Notes: generated by a model not told the origin, from the letters alone. A DNA stretch of 35,477 nt from Nemertoderma westbladi (GCA_032718475.1 JAUCBJ010005201.1:1-35477); one strand, 5' to 3'; positions 21,324-32,043 are shown, numbered from the stretch's first letter. Translations and numbers: made by a program.

Positions 21324-22997
21324 CACCGGGCAGGTACTTGAATAACGACGATCTGCTAGTTTTGAAATACATAACATATTAGTACATGTATGTTCGTTTC
21401 ATTTAATCGTGATAATCAATGTCAATTTCTTAAGATTATATTTTCTAGTTCACTGCGGCTAGCATAAAGGTACTCATTTATACAGTGCAGAGGTGGATTT
21501 AGTTCACAATATTTGTGACCTGTTGTTATTTGTTACCCAAGAGGTCAACGTTTTATGTTAAAATAAATGTTATACTAAACTAGGATATGCCGGTTTGACC
21601 ATTTTCAAACCGGCCAGGCCGGAGCCGGATTTGTAAAAAAAATTCCGGCCAAAGCCGGATTTTTTTAAATATCACCACATCGCGAATCAGCTATTACCTG
21701 TATGCATGAACAGAAGGTACCGCGTCATTTGGTCCTTTGGGCGTTAGGTCCTGTGTCGACAGATATAATAAATCAGAAATTGTGTTTTGAGTTTCTTTTG
21801 TTCAACAATTTAGAAATACATTACAACTCGCCTCGCCCCGCCAGTACCTACGCAAAATAGCAAACTACTGCATAACTACTGTATGCGTGAAGAAGGGCAA
21901 TGTATTTCCTATTGATAGAAGACATCCAATGCCAAGGTTGATGGGTCCCATGCTTGTTACGGGGTGCACCACTTGCATATAGGATCGCGGTCTCACCATG
22001 GCGATTGCAGGAGTGTAACCATGACAACCCTAGCCTGTGACCCCATAATAACAATGGTTCATTGATGATAACTAAATGAAATAAAACTATGGAATAAATA
22101 AACATTATATGGAATTAATTTGAAATTTATTCGCAAGAATCTGTAGAAAGAAACACAAACAATACAAAATAACATAAAACTAAATTATTCATTTACGTCA
22201 AAACAATCGACAACATACCCATATGTACAAACACAACACTCAGTAACGCTAAATGGTAATCAATAATAAATCAATAAAAATTAATTGCTTAAATATTCAG
22301 AAATATAAATATTCCAAAGTATCACCATAAACTCCTTGGGCTCCTCGGTATTTGCAAAGCCTCGTTGAATAATGATACCAAACAAATAATCTAAACAATA
22401 ACTAATATATTTAATATTAAACTAATAAAAAAATACCCAAAATTATAATAGAAATACTAGAACTAGAAAATACTAAAAGAAAACATTACTGATATCACCA
22501 AAACTGAAAAAACTGTATAAATAATTGCATTAAATTATAAAGGCATTTCCATATGGATTAAAAACTGTTTCATCATTGCATAATAATAAGAACAAGGTAG
22601 TTTTGTCACTCCGTCTCGAAAAGAAATGAACAAGTTAATATTAACGATAAGAATAGATCATGAGAGCGAGAGGTTGTCTGTCATACACGCATTCCTCCAA
22701 CACGACAGAGCTGAATAGATATAAAATAAATATAAAATAACGATAGAAAAATAATATTTGAAACAAATTGTTGTGATTTTATATGTAAAGCCATTTAACA
22801 ATTAAAGTTAAATTAAACCAAAATGAAGTTAATTTGTTTTATTATTCAAAAATTTATTATCAACATTAAATTTGGCTTTAAAAATAATTCAGTATTTTTT
22901 ACAAATTAGAAGCAAAACTTTTCTACTTCGATCGTTCGATGCTCTTTCAACACAATTTAATATGATTTAAGAAACTACACCAAAAATATTTTCACAT
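21324..22997. other. Intergenic; hAT-like end remnant near 21581
   Basis: TAGGATATGCCGGTTTG at 21581-21597 resembles hAT terminal sequences and leads into two hairpins: CCGGTTTGA/TCAAACCGG (21590-21613) and TCCGGC/GCCGGA (21644-21659). No partner end was found. The rest is AT-rich DNA with no recognisable gene; the 21848-22105 frame matches no family I know. Confidence 0.45.
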
Positions 22998-23003
22998 TTT
23001 ATT
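22998..23003 (-). terminator. Candidate poly(A) signal of the EMI gene
   Basis: AATAAA on the minus strand about 205 nt beyond the stop codon at 23207. A short hairpin (CTTTTTTCC/GGAAAAAAAG, 23041-23063) lies between stop and signal. Confidence 0.4.
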
Positions 23004-23206
23004 ATTTTGAATATGAATAGAAATGCAAACCTACGGGTTACTTTTTTCCATAGGGAAAAAAAGTACTCACTTTTTCTTCCGCTTTTTGGCTATCAGAGTG
23101 AAGAAATGTTTCAAGGAAAAGGAATAAAATTAATTAACAAATACAAATAAACATATAATTACATAATATTGCGTAGACCTATTGCGTTGGTAATGTCACT
23201 GGCTTA

Positions 23207-24001
23207 TTATAGGCGCTTAAGGTTTCTGCGGCACTTTCTACTCCCAATTGGGAAGGGGTGCCGTTTACTGGGACTCAAGTCGGTTCCCAGACAAGGAGTA
23301 GAGCCGTGGAAAGGGCACCGACACAAGGTGCAGAAGTGGTAGGAACACCCCTTGGAGGTGCAAAAACCCTGGAGTGCGGGGGGCGCCACTCGAGCGGGGT
23401 ACTCGCATCGTGGACACCGGAGAAGCAACTGGTCGCTCGGGAGACTTTCGGCGACTTTCCGGTACTTCTCGTACAGACAGTACGACTGCCGGGGAGTGCT
23501 CGAGTCCATGGGGGGAGTGCAGACTGTCGGCTGCGTTATAGAGAATGGATTGGACCCGGACGTCCTTGCTACGCTTCCGGAGTACCGAGGTCGGAGGTCC
23601 GGACGGAAGAACGTGCGTTTCTGAGGCGACCAGTTCTGCTCGCCGGCTGCGTTCATTTTCTCGTAAATATTATCGATGAGCTTCACTCGGTATCTGTCCA
23701 CTAATCGGTCGCCTTTTACGATGTCCCTCCAGGTGCGGCAGACCAGACAGGCGCGCCGCAGACTGTCGCCATCGAGGTGACCCAATACGAGGTGCGAGAT
23801 TCCCCTACAGGATAGTCGCGTTACGATGTCATCGGGTACCGACGAGTCGGGATGAGTAGGATTAACTAACGGACTGGCGGTAGCGAAGGAACGCCATAGA
23901 TCGCTATCGTCGTAAAAACCCGATGTATCGCTGGCAATCCCAGAGTCCTGCAAGGATAGGTCGCCAATTCTATCGATGGAGCTACCGGTATTCGATAACA
24001 T
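23207..24001 (-). CDS. EMI1/EMI2-type F-box APC/C inhibitor, compact
   Basis: This is a 264-residue member of the FBXO5/FBXO43 (EMI1/EMI2, Rca1) family, which blocks the anaphase-promoting complex. Visible in order: a beta-TrCP phosphodegron DSGIAS (19-24); an F-box (about 63-110, ISHLVLGHLDGDSLRRACLV); a D-box-like RPDL (133-136); the zinc-binding region with the full C6HC ligand set C196, C199, C214, C219, C224, C227, H232, C237; and a C-terminal LKRL (261-264), matching the family RL tail. Vertebrate members are about 450-700 residues, so this one is reduced mainly at the N-terminus and in linkers. An in-frame TAA four codons upstream supports the ATG. There is no intron. I cannot say whether it is the EMI1 or EMI2 orthologue. 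Confidence 0.9.
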   Translation of the reverse strand: MLSNTGSSIDRIGDLSLQDSGIASDTSGFYDDSDLWRSFATASPLVNPTHPDSSVPDDIVTRLSCRGISHLVLGHLDGDSLRRACLVCRTWRDIVKGDRLVDRYRVKLIDNIYEKMNAAGEQNWSPQKRTFFRPDLRPRYSGSVARTSGSNPFSITQPTVCTPPMDSSTPRQSYCLYEKYRKVAESLPSDQLLLRCPRCEYPARVAPPALQGFCTSKGCSYHFCTLCRCPFHGSTPCLGTDLSPSKRHPFPIGSRKCRRNLKRL

Positions 24002-24973
24002 TATAACTGTTTAGTTAGTTAAATAACTAGACTAGTAGACTCCGATCAGACGAAAATGATACGACAGCTTCCAATATTACCGGTACATGTTTCAATTTTC
24101 AAATTCATGGCTTCACCTCACCCCAACCCGCCACCAGTGATAGAGAAGACGTTCATGACGTCACTGCAATAACAAGAGCTCAGCTCACATGCATCCACCA
24201 GTCTACCAGCACCTGCAGCTCATTCTTCCGGATTTAAGGCGAAATAGAGCATGAGGCGGAGCGCGGAGGTAATAGCAGATTACAGGATTAGTACCAGAAA
24301 AATTTGTCAAACTTAGGCTTATCTAGTTGTTGTCATAACTAAAACCGGTACGGTACTACAGTACTAGTGTACTCACAGTCACATACTTATAATAAATGCT
24401 AAAATGGGGCAATGGGCAATGGGGTGTGGCGTTATTATTATTATTGCATATTGCCTTTGCTTTATTGCATGCATGATTGCACATTGTTTACAAATCACAG
24501 TATATCATAGAGCACAAAATATGACACTAATTACCCTATCTACTGTATACCATCGCAGTCCTACCTAGTTAGTATGTAAGTAAATACACCATATAATACT
24601 TGAAAATAAATACAGTAACTATAAATCAATACGTGTGTAAGGATGACACCAACCCAAATATTAATAATAGTGTTATTATGTTATTAGAGGAAGCTATTAT
24701 CCTTCCAAGACTTCGCTTTGATCTATATAATATGTCACCGAACATAGAACATAGTGATTACCTTACCAAACATTAGTAATATACTGGTGGGCTCCTTACC
24801 AGCTGACCAGTGAACCGTGGAATATTAAATAGGAGACGTACAGTAAACGGTTGTAGTACAGTTTGTACGCTACTCTAAATTTTATAGTTTATTATTGGTG
24901 TTACTGGTGTTATTGGTGTTATTGCGGACATACAAGGTATCAAATAGTATTTCCAGGTCTATCTTTTACCTGA
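24002..24973. other. 5' flank of the EMI gene, intergenic
   Basis: On the minus strand, AACTAACTAAACAG ends 5 nt before the EMI start codon and resembles a branch point plus 3' splice acceptor. This would suit a 5'-leader intron or spliced-leader addition. Further upstream are an ETS-like CCGGAAG (minus strand, near 24230) and GC-rich GGCGGAGCGCGGAGG near 24256. No gene is recognised between 24270 and 24970. Confidence 0.4.
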
Positions 24974-25090
24974 GCCGCTAGCTGAATGGTTAGAGCGTCA
25001 GACTTCCAACTCGGACGTCACCAGTTCGATCCCACCTGGACGTCATTGCCGACTTTGCAAAAGCTGTGCCCAACAAAAAGTTACTCTAAA
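24974..25090 (+). mobile_element. tRNA-derived SINE
   Basis: An A-box (TAGCTGAATGG, 24979-24989) and a B-box (GTTCGATCC, 25024-25032) have tRNA spacing, with an anticodon-loop-like CTTCCAA between them. The anticodon and T stems pair poorly, so it is not a working tRNA. The tail GTGCCCAACAAAAAGT (25066-25081) recurs at 995-1010, as expected of a dispersed SINE. Confidence 0.65.
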
Positions 25091-25623
25091 TTTGTTATAG
25101 ACGCATTCAGGCATTGTGAATAGGCCTAATTAGAACTCGACCATAGACTACAACAATAAATGCTGAAATGGGTGTACAAAAAGTACGAACTAATATGACC
25201 ATGCTACGCTGCCGTGGTATGGTGTATGGGTTTATTTAATTATGTCTTTATCCTGTTATCGCCATCTGTAATACTGTAATAGAGCACAATAAATGACACA
25301 GATAAACAAACTCATCCACAATTTCTATGTCCAGATGTCTGAACCATGAACCGTACCGTAGCTAGTTTAATTCTAGAGTAACGTTGTAATTTAACCGTAC
25401 CGTATAAGACTTTGGGATGAAATAAATACATTTAGTTTTTTTATTATTAAACAGAATTGAGTTATCACGCTTATAATCTTCGGAGATAGGCCCTATTGAC
25501 TAATTAAAGCTCATTTTCTTTGTGCAGTTGTGCGTTTACAGGTTTAGGTCCTACTTATAAAGCTGAAAGCTGTAGCACTAACATCATCAGAACATGCAGA
25601 CATGTTCTGGGCCTATCTATCAG
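25091..25623. other. Intergenic, no gene recognised
   Basis: AT-rich stretch with GGCCTA words and no supported gene or repeat boundary. Confidence 0.4.
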
Positions 25624-25626
25624 CCT

Positions 25627-26092
25627 ATTGACTTTAGTTTATTGTTTTGGTTAGAATAAAGTTCCACTATCCAATATAATATATACACTCACAACAACTG
25701 ATTTTACATACCATTGCATTTGCCAATTATATTTTAATGTTTGACATACTATTTATGCTGCCACAATTTCAGTCAACAACAGTTACATTAGGTCTTAGTC
25801 ATGTGTTCTAAAATATATACAAACACCCCTTTTCCTCCATGGTATGTGGGTGTTCCGAAGCTGAACTAGCGATTTGCTATAGTGGAGGACCACCCACACA
25901 GTACCCAGCAGATTACAGTCTGCTGTGCAATTACTCATGAATTATTTCGTTTTTATTGAGGAATAAATAAACTCAAACTCAAACTCAAACTATCACTATG
26001 TGAACTGCTCCTTTCTGCTTTCCCTAAACAGCTAAGTCTGTAAGTAGACAATTTATCAATGCCGGCGCCGGCGGGATATTAATTCGCCGATA
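25627..26092 (-). mobile_element. Poly-G MITE remnant split by an insertion
   Basis: In minus orientation, 25627-25654 (ACTTTAGTTTATTGTTTTGG) matches the core of copy 1 and 26070-26088 (GGCGGGATATTAATTCGCC) matches the end region of copy 2. In intact copies these two parts are less than 100 bp apart; here they are over 400 bp apart. The gap holds a LINE-like 3' end, suggesting insertion into an old MITE. A perfect palindrome GCCGGCGCCGGC lies at about 26062-26073. Confidence 0.5.
25840..25990 (+). mobile_element. Non-LTR retrotransposon 3' end
   Basis: A hairpin CAGCAGA-TTACAG-TCTGCTG (25906-25925) is followed by AATAAATAA and a short-unit tail of ACTCAA repeats (25971-25990). Hairpin plus simple-repeat tail is typical of LINE 3' ends or the SINEs that borrow them. 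The left boundary is uncertain and no reading frame remains. Confidence 0.55.
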
Positions 26093-26377
26093 TCGGATTT
26101 GTGACAGGCACTGGCAGACTGGTTCTTGGCATATGTCAGTATGTTGGGTTGGCAGTTCAGCAGTTGGGTCAAGAAAAATTGGGCTAAACAGCAGAATAAC
26201 TGAATGCTGGAATGAGATAGGCCTACAACATGTTTTATGATTATCTGGTTATGGCGGGAAATATCTAGGCCTAGCCTAATACTCTAATACAGTACAGTAA
26301 TACGACTGTAATACATTATTAATGAAAGTAACAATGTGTTGGCAAGCTGTGTTTTTCGAGGTATTTGTTATTATACA
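26093..26377. other. Intergenic, no gene recognised
   Basis: No gene or repeat is supported in this short stretch. Confidence 0.35.
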
Positions 26378-26523
26378 TTTATTACAGGAAGGGATCTAAA
26401 AAAAAGTACGCTTGTGATTGGATTAGTCCTATAATTGTGCCAATAAGAGATAAGTTATTTTCGGTAAAATAAACTTTTCATTCTACAGTAGGTTAAGACC
26501 CCTAGATCCCTTCCTGTAATAAA
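26378..26523. mobile_element. MITE with 20-bp inverted ends
   Basis: TTTATTACAGGAAGGGATCT (26378-26397) is the exact reverse complement of 26504-26523. The 146-bp element has no frame. The target duplication cannot be read because the ends are themselves AT-palindromic. Confidence 0.75.
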
Positions 26524-27168
26524 AGGATTAATGAAGACTAACTTTGTCGCATAACCCGACTCTTAATGAGAAAAAATTTATATCTCAATAAGAGCGAAAA
26601 TAGAATCGAAAAGATACAGTATGTAAAGAAGATGACCTTTGGAGAAAGGGCTTACAATCTAATTAATTACAGTATATCTTCCAATTAAATTGTATAATTA
26701 GGAACTACAAGGTTACTTTCTGTAAGGAATCCTAGAAATAAAACAAGTGTTGACGATGACTGAGTGATCATCCAAATTTCAGTGGGGGATTTAGAAATTT
26801 CGAAAGGGGTATGTACAGTAGTACTGTACATTATTTAGGGGAACACCGCACCCCGCCCCCTGCACCTTGTTGGAATTATCGAATAATCGGATGCGCGCCG
26901 TACAAAGTATAAATTCGCGCCACGCCAGGCGAAAATTCCCGCCGTAAATGTTTAAAATTCGCGGCGACCTAGCTCAAAATTCGCACCGAGTCAACACAAA
27001 AATTTTCTAATTTTGCAATAAAATGTAAATTATTACTGTATAATTAAATTGGTCTGTTGGTAAATACAGTGTTGATAAAATGCAGCAGACAAAATGATAC
27101 TGTACGTAATTGGAAATCAGTCAATAACCTCAATAAGTACACCTTAGTAATCATCCACCAAGTAATCA
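26524..27168. other. Intergenic, apart from the AAATTCGCGCC cluster
   Basis: No gene recognised. It contains the motif cluster at 26911-26987, listed separately. Confidence 0.4.
26911..26987 (+). repeat. Four AAATTC(G/C)(C/G)(G/A)CC motifs at 21-22 bp spacing
   Basis: AAATTCGCGCC (26911), AAAATTCCCGCC (26932), AAAATTCGCGGC (26954) and AAAATTCGCACC (26976) are spaced 21, 22 and 22 bp, close to two helical turns. The TTCCCGCC and TTCGCGCC cores resemble E2F sites. It could be a decayed short tandem repeat or a factor-binding cluster; the sequence does not decide. Confidence 0.55.
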
Positions 27169-27686
27169 TTTTTTGTTCCCACGACTTTTGCAAACTCGTT
27201 CGAATGACTTTTCAAAACTCGGGGAAACAAATCTAATTGGCTGGAGTGGTTTCTATACCAACAAACACCCAATCAAGTTTGTTTCCCCGACTTTTGCAAA
27301 CTCGTTCGAACAACTTTAGAAAACTCAGGAAAACAAAAGTTTGTTTTTTGTAATATTTTTTTTTGTTCTCCCGACGTTTGCAAACTCGTTTGAACGACTT
27401 TACAAAACTCGGGGAAACAAATCGAATTGGCTGGAGTGGTTTCTATACCAACAAACACCCAATCAAGTTTGTTTTCCCGACTTTCCACCGAAAAAAAAGA
27501 TTACAAAAAACAAACTTTTGTTTTCCTGAGTTTTCTAAAGTTGTTCGAACGAGTTTGCAAAAGTCGGGGAAACAAACTTGATTGGGTGTTTGTTGATATA
27601 GAAACTACTCCAGCCAATTAGATTTGTTTCTCCGAGTATGGCAAACTCGTTCGAACGCGTTTGCAAAAGTCGGGGAAACAAAAAAA
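27169..27686. mobile_element. Foldback element with 125-bp near-perfect arms
   Basis: 27230-27354 and 27500-27624 are reverse complements over 125 bp with only two mismatches by my comparison. The outer parts (27169-27229 and 27625-27686) are also inverted but more diverged. The 145-bp loop holds a third, directly oriented copy (about 27370-27482). A sub-motif CGACTTTTGCAAACTCGTTC recurs in each copy. All reading frames here are repeat artefacts. Confidence 0.9.
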
Positions 27687-28206
27687 GATTATAAAACTAG
27701 CCGCTCGGGGCCACCATACCATCTCCCGTAGTTTGTGCGCCTAGAGCTATCATTGAATAGGCGGTTTATAAATACAAATTATTAATAATAATTTGAAAAG
27801 ACTGTAGAAACCTTGATTATGACAGAAATACACCTGTTTGTTAACTAACTTAGTTCAACTTTATTCAAAGGTGGGGGGGGGGGGGGGGGGTTCTTATTCG
27901 AAAAGATACGGTAATTTTGGGTGGAGACCATAAGTTATACTGTATATACCTACCATAACTTGTATGTAGGCGTTAGACAAAGCCATCTAAATAATATACA
28001 GTATATTATTATTTAAAAATAATTTTATATTTCATTATTTAGCCTTTATAATTAGCCTAATCTGCCCATTTGCTATTATATAGATCAGTAGATGGCCTTC
28101 ATCTTACACAACCCGACAACGCATCACTACAGCACTAGTCACAACATTTTTATTGACATTATAACTTTTTGATATAGGCCTACTGAGAACGTAAATTTGC
28201 GTAAGA
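27687..28206 (+). other. Upstream region of WDR92
   Basis: This contains 20 G at 27873-27892, outside any recognised MITE. I found no perfect X-box by eye. TTTTTGATATAG ends about 30 nt before the ATG and could be a 3' splice or trans-splice acceptor. Confidence 0.35.
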
Positions 28207-29289
28207 ATGGCGTCGATCGATCCTTTCGAGAAACCACAAATAATATCCCACGTCCAACAAAGTATGAACTATACGTTGTTCGATGCGTCGTGGGTTCCTT
28301 GTTCGACAAAGTTCGTAGTTCTCGGGTCACATCCGCGAAACACGGGAGCCTTGCAAATATACGAAGTCAATAAAGGCGGCATCAAACTCGTAAAAGAATG
28401 CGAAAAACCGGTTTCCTTTAAATGCGGCACGTTCAACGCCGCTCCCACGTATCAACGTCATCTCGCCACCGGGGACTTCAAGGGGAACCTACAACTGTGG
28501 GATTTAGAGAAACTTGGATCTCCTGTCTACAGCGTTGCGGCGCATAAAGAAATCATAAACTGTGTGGACGGAGTGGGGGGTTTAGGAGTGGGGGAGGGGG
28601 CTCCTGAGATAGTGACGGGGAGTAGGGAGGGGTCGGTAAAGGTCTGGGATCCGAGGCAACGGGACGTCCCGGTCGCGAAGATGGAGCCGATGGAGGGCGA
28701 GAGTTCGCGAGACTGTTGGGCGGTCGCCTTCGGGAATGCGCACAACGCCGTGGAGCGATGCGTGGTAGCCGGTTACGATAATGGAGATATTAAACTCTTT
28801 GATCTCCGGAATATGTCGTTGCGCTGGGAGACGAACGCAAAGAGCGGCGTCTGCGGGTTGGAGTTCGATCGAAGAGACATCGCGATGAATAAACTCGTCG
28901 CGACGACTTTGGAGTCGAAGTTTATCGTATACGATATGCGGACGTTCCATCCGGAGCGGGGCTTCGCCAGCCTTACGGAGAAGGCGCACAAGAGCACCGT
29001 GTGGGCGGTGAAACATCTGCCGCAAAATCGGGACGTCTTCATGACGTGCGGTGGTAGCGGGTCGTTGTGTTTATGGAAGTACAGCTACCCGGGTAGTCGT
29101 TCTAGGACGTTGGACGACGGACACCAGGTGGGGGTTATGGGGAGTCTCGCTCAGCTACAGAATATTACCTTGAGTTCCCAACCTATATCGAGTTTCAATT
29201 GGAATCTGGATAAACCCGGTCTGGCTGTCTGCACCGCGTTCGACCAGAACCTCAGGGTGATACTTGTTACTAAAACCAACACACTATAG
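28207..29289 (+). CDS. WDR92: WD repeat protein 92 / dynein axonemal assembly factor 10
   Basis: This 360-residue protein matches WDR92 (Monad, DNAAF10; 357 residues in human) from end to end. The family is a cytoplasmic WD40 co-chaperone factor that works with R2TP/prefoldin-like complexes in folding axonemal dynein heavy chains. A single WD40 propeller fills the protein. Visible repeat ends include [33 protein letters not shown] and SLCLWKY. The family-typical segment from [20 protein letters not shown] onward is intact. The start is firm: in-frame TAA at 28192, A at -3 and G at +4. There is no intron, though animal WDR92 genes usually have several. It is more GC-rich than its surroundings. 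Confidence 0.96.
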   Translation: MASIDPFEKPQIISHVQQSMNYTLFDASWVPCSTKFVVLGSHPRNTGALQIYEVNKGGIKLVKECEKPVSFKCGTFNAAPTYQRHLATGDFKGNLQLWDLEKLGSPVYSVAAHKEIINCVDGVGGLGVGEGAPEIVTGSREGSVKVWDPRQRDVPVAKMEPMEGESSRDCWAVAFGNAHNAVERCVVAGYDNGDIKLFDLRNMSLRWETNAKSGVCGLEFDRRDIAMNKLVATTLESKFIVYDMRTFHPERGFASLTEKAHKSTVWAVKHLPQNRDVFMTCGGSGSLCLWKYSYPGSRSRTLDDGHQVGVMGSLAQLQNITLSSQPISSFNWNLDKPGLAVCTAFDQNLRVILVTKTNTL

Positions 29290-29465
29290 GGATCTGGTCT
29301 GGGTAGATTGTGTGGCACTGGGCGTTATTATTCCCAACATTTTGCCAATATAATAATAACAATATTTATTTTCTTCCGACATTGTTTTTGGTTTTCTTTA
29401 TTTGTTTGTATATAGAGTAACGCCTGTTCTATAACCAATATTGTTTGTATTGTAAATAATTTAAT

Positions 29466-29475
29466 AATAAATAAA
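29466..29475 (+). terminator. WDR92 poly(A) signal
   Basis: Two overlapping AATAAA hexamers lie about 180 nt after the WDR92 stop, the expected place for 3'-end formation. Confidence 0.6.
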
Positions 29476-30657
29476 TATTAATTGTAACTCCATGTTTATT
29501 TATAATCAATAATCATTCGTGATATTCAGTTTAATGAAAGAATGATAATACCTTGCTGGCTAACCTGCTAAACGGACCTGGTCTCCTTTGAGTGAATCTA
29601 TTTAAGGAATAAATAAAAACCAATAAACTACCCATTATTAGTGCCCTGACAAATGTGACTAATGTACCTTGACGTTTTTATTTCATAAGTTACCCGCGTG
29701 CATTGAAATGTCACAGGTCATTGGTGCGATCCCTGCATGGAAACCAGGGCAGTTTTCGTTTCGGCACAAAGTTTTAGCCAGGGCGCATATCTGCCTTGCA
29801 TCGTTAAATGATAGCTAAATGGGTACTGGAGTTTCTTCTGGGGAGTATACAGTTCTGGGAGGACCTCACTGGAAATAAGTCGTCAGACTTTGTGCGTAAT
29901 CCATGTCCTAACGGGAGAAGAAAACTATACTTTTTTTTTCTAATCTCAAATAATATTGGACACACATCGAATAAAACGCTCAAAACAAGCTGCATATTCA
30001 TTCGACTAGAGATATCGAGAAAAACACACACCGATTGAATTAGGAACGGTATCAATATTTTGTGATTTTTTAATGAAACTACCCTTCAGTATGCCTAGTA
30101 CATACAGTATCCATTATTGGCTCATTCCATGAAAAGGTCGACCTCCCCACTAATTTCGAAAAATCAGATGTAGCTTTGAATTTATACTTATTTTAGGTCA
30201 AAATTTATCGTACTTCATGAATTCAGTGCTAAAAATTGTATCAACACAGGTGGTTTCTCAAAAATAGTCGAATTACAAATTATGCACCTGCTCTGCACAG
30301 AATGTGAATAAAAGTGTGCAAAAGTTCGTTTCCTGTAGGCACTTCCTATGACCAATAAATTAGCATTTCTGAGCATGTACCAAATCAAAAACAAACCCAA
30401 TTTCGAATTTTTTTGGTTTTATTTAATTTCACCAGTGTTTAATGCCTCTGTAATGAAAGCAATAAAGTTAATTATGTGATGTCCCATACTTTACCTAAAA
30501 TAGTGAAATTTTTAGTTTATTCACAGAGATGTAAATCAGCCTAATCACCCAGTGGAATGCAAAGCACGTTTGTGTTGCGTCATCGTATAAAACAATTAGT
30601 TTCATCTTCACTCCCTCAGAAATATCATGGCGGCCAATTGAAAATTGTCCCATACTT
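29476..30657. other. Intergenic, no gene recognised
   Basis: A B-box-like GGTGCGATCCCTG near 29724 has no convincing A-box. At 30481-30535 the segment GTCCCATACTTTACC...AATAGTGAAATTTTTA resembles 31987-32035, so it is a dispersed or duplicated repeat. No gene is supported. Confidence 0.4.
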
Positions 30658-30659
30658 TA

Positions 30660-31821
30660 GGGTGAGTGAGGGAGACTTGAACCCCAAAAGTTTTAATCGC
30701 TCTAAAGAACAGATAAATGAATTTTTAATGCCGTTTTAACTTTTTCACATTACATTTAGGATTGCTATCATTATGTGAGAGTTTGAGAATTTCAACTCTT
30801 AAACTTTTTTAATTAAACCAATTATTCGTATTTTCGAAAAAGCGTCAATGGGGGGAGACTTGACACCTAGGGTGGGAGACTTGAACCCCACCTCACATTC
30901 TTGTAAATTCGTTCAAAAATGCTTAAGAAGTGTAATAATTACATGTTCAACATGTCTATTTTATAGTAGAGCAGCAAAAATGCAAAAAATACGATTATTA
31001 ATTTGTCAAATTATTATCCCAAATTTTGTACAAATTTGGATGGTCGTTCACATGGGCCTGGTTCTCCTAACAATAAATAAATAAATAATAGTTCATTAAA
31101 ACCGCAATAAAATTTAACGCGGAAAGGTACTTTTTAATGATAAACATCTTGTATAATTTTCAATCCAGGACCATTTTAATTGTTTTCCTGTAATTCTATT
31201 GATGTGTGCCGCTTTCTGACGTAGCGGCATCTTGTTTAAGTTGTCAATCACCAAGTTGGTGGGCTACCACATTGCAAAGAGGGAAGGAAGAGTTGTTGGT
31301 TGTCTTGGCTGGGTTTGGTTTAGGGTTTAGTATAGAGAGGGGCTACTCGTACTGCATGGCCTGGTGTAATGGTTCTCTACGTGGGTGTATCTCTAGGTAG
31401 ACGTAATCATTGGCGGGTTCAAGTCTCCCTCACACTCGGACGTCAAGTCTCCCCACATGGGCCTTTTTTCTATTAATTGATATAATTTCAAAACGGCTGA
31501 ACCAAAACTGGAAAACAATATATGGAAGGATATTGCAATAATTAGTCAACACATGTTGTGAATTACAATAACATACAGTAAAATAAGGATGCGAATTTTC
31601 ATTCGTTGTAAAGGGCAGAAATTTACTTTTGAATCCAAAAAAGGTTTATTGACAATAAAACAAAAAATAACCAAAAGGTACAGTAATAAAACATTGTTGC
31701 GCGGGTGTAGCCTACATGTATTTTACACATTTTTGTGTGATATTGTTAAATAATTTACAATAGTTTTTTTTAGTTTTTTTTTTAGTTTTTTTTTCTAAAG
31801 TCAAGTCTCCCTCACTCATCC
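30660..31821. mobile_element. TA-target inverted-repeat transposon, non-autonomous
   Basis: The ends match at 20 of 21 positions: the left reads GGGTGAGTGAGGGAGACTTG, the right (inward) GGATGAGTGAGGGAGACTTG. TA flanks both ends (30658-30659 and 31822-31823). GGGAGACTTGA recurs at 30670, 30853 and 30874, and inverted at 31419, 31443 and 31801, three per half. TA duplication suggests Tc1/mariner-like or another TA-targeting group. No transposase frame is seen in 1162 bp. Confidence 0.75.
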
Positions 31822-32043
31822 TACCATTAAAATGGCGATTATATTAGTGCACTGTATTAATGTAATATGTGAAGCCAGGAGTGTTATAATACTCTAAGGT
31901 CATAGTCGGTCGTAAGAATATGAGTCTATATTAGAACTGAGAATCATTCCTCAGTCAAGAAATCTTTGGGTTTATGCATGTAAAGTCCCATACTTAACCA
32001 AAAAATAGTGAAATTTTTAATTTATACACAGAGAAGTAGTCTA

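Noticed and set aside
23258-23704. 148-residue frame opposite the EMI gene
   Set aside because: It is antisense to a clearly conserved zinc-binding region and F-box and is not itself recognisable.
24974-25050. Functional tRNA gene
   Set aside because: The A and B boxes are good, but the anticodon and T stems do not pair and its tail is found elsewhere. It is a SINE head.
27273-27621. Several 60-70 residue frames with similar peptides
   Set aside because: They come from the direct and inverted copies of the foldback element and are not conserved genes.
28582-29025. 147-residue antisense frame within WDR92
   Set aside because: Shadow of a GC-rich coding region; it has no homology, while the sense frame is a complete WD40 protein.
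29720-29760. SINE or tRNA B-box (GGTGCGATCCCTG)
   Set aside because: No A-box at the right distance and no second copy of the region in the window.
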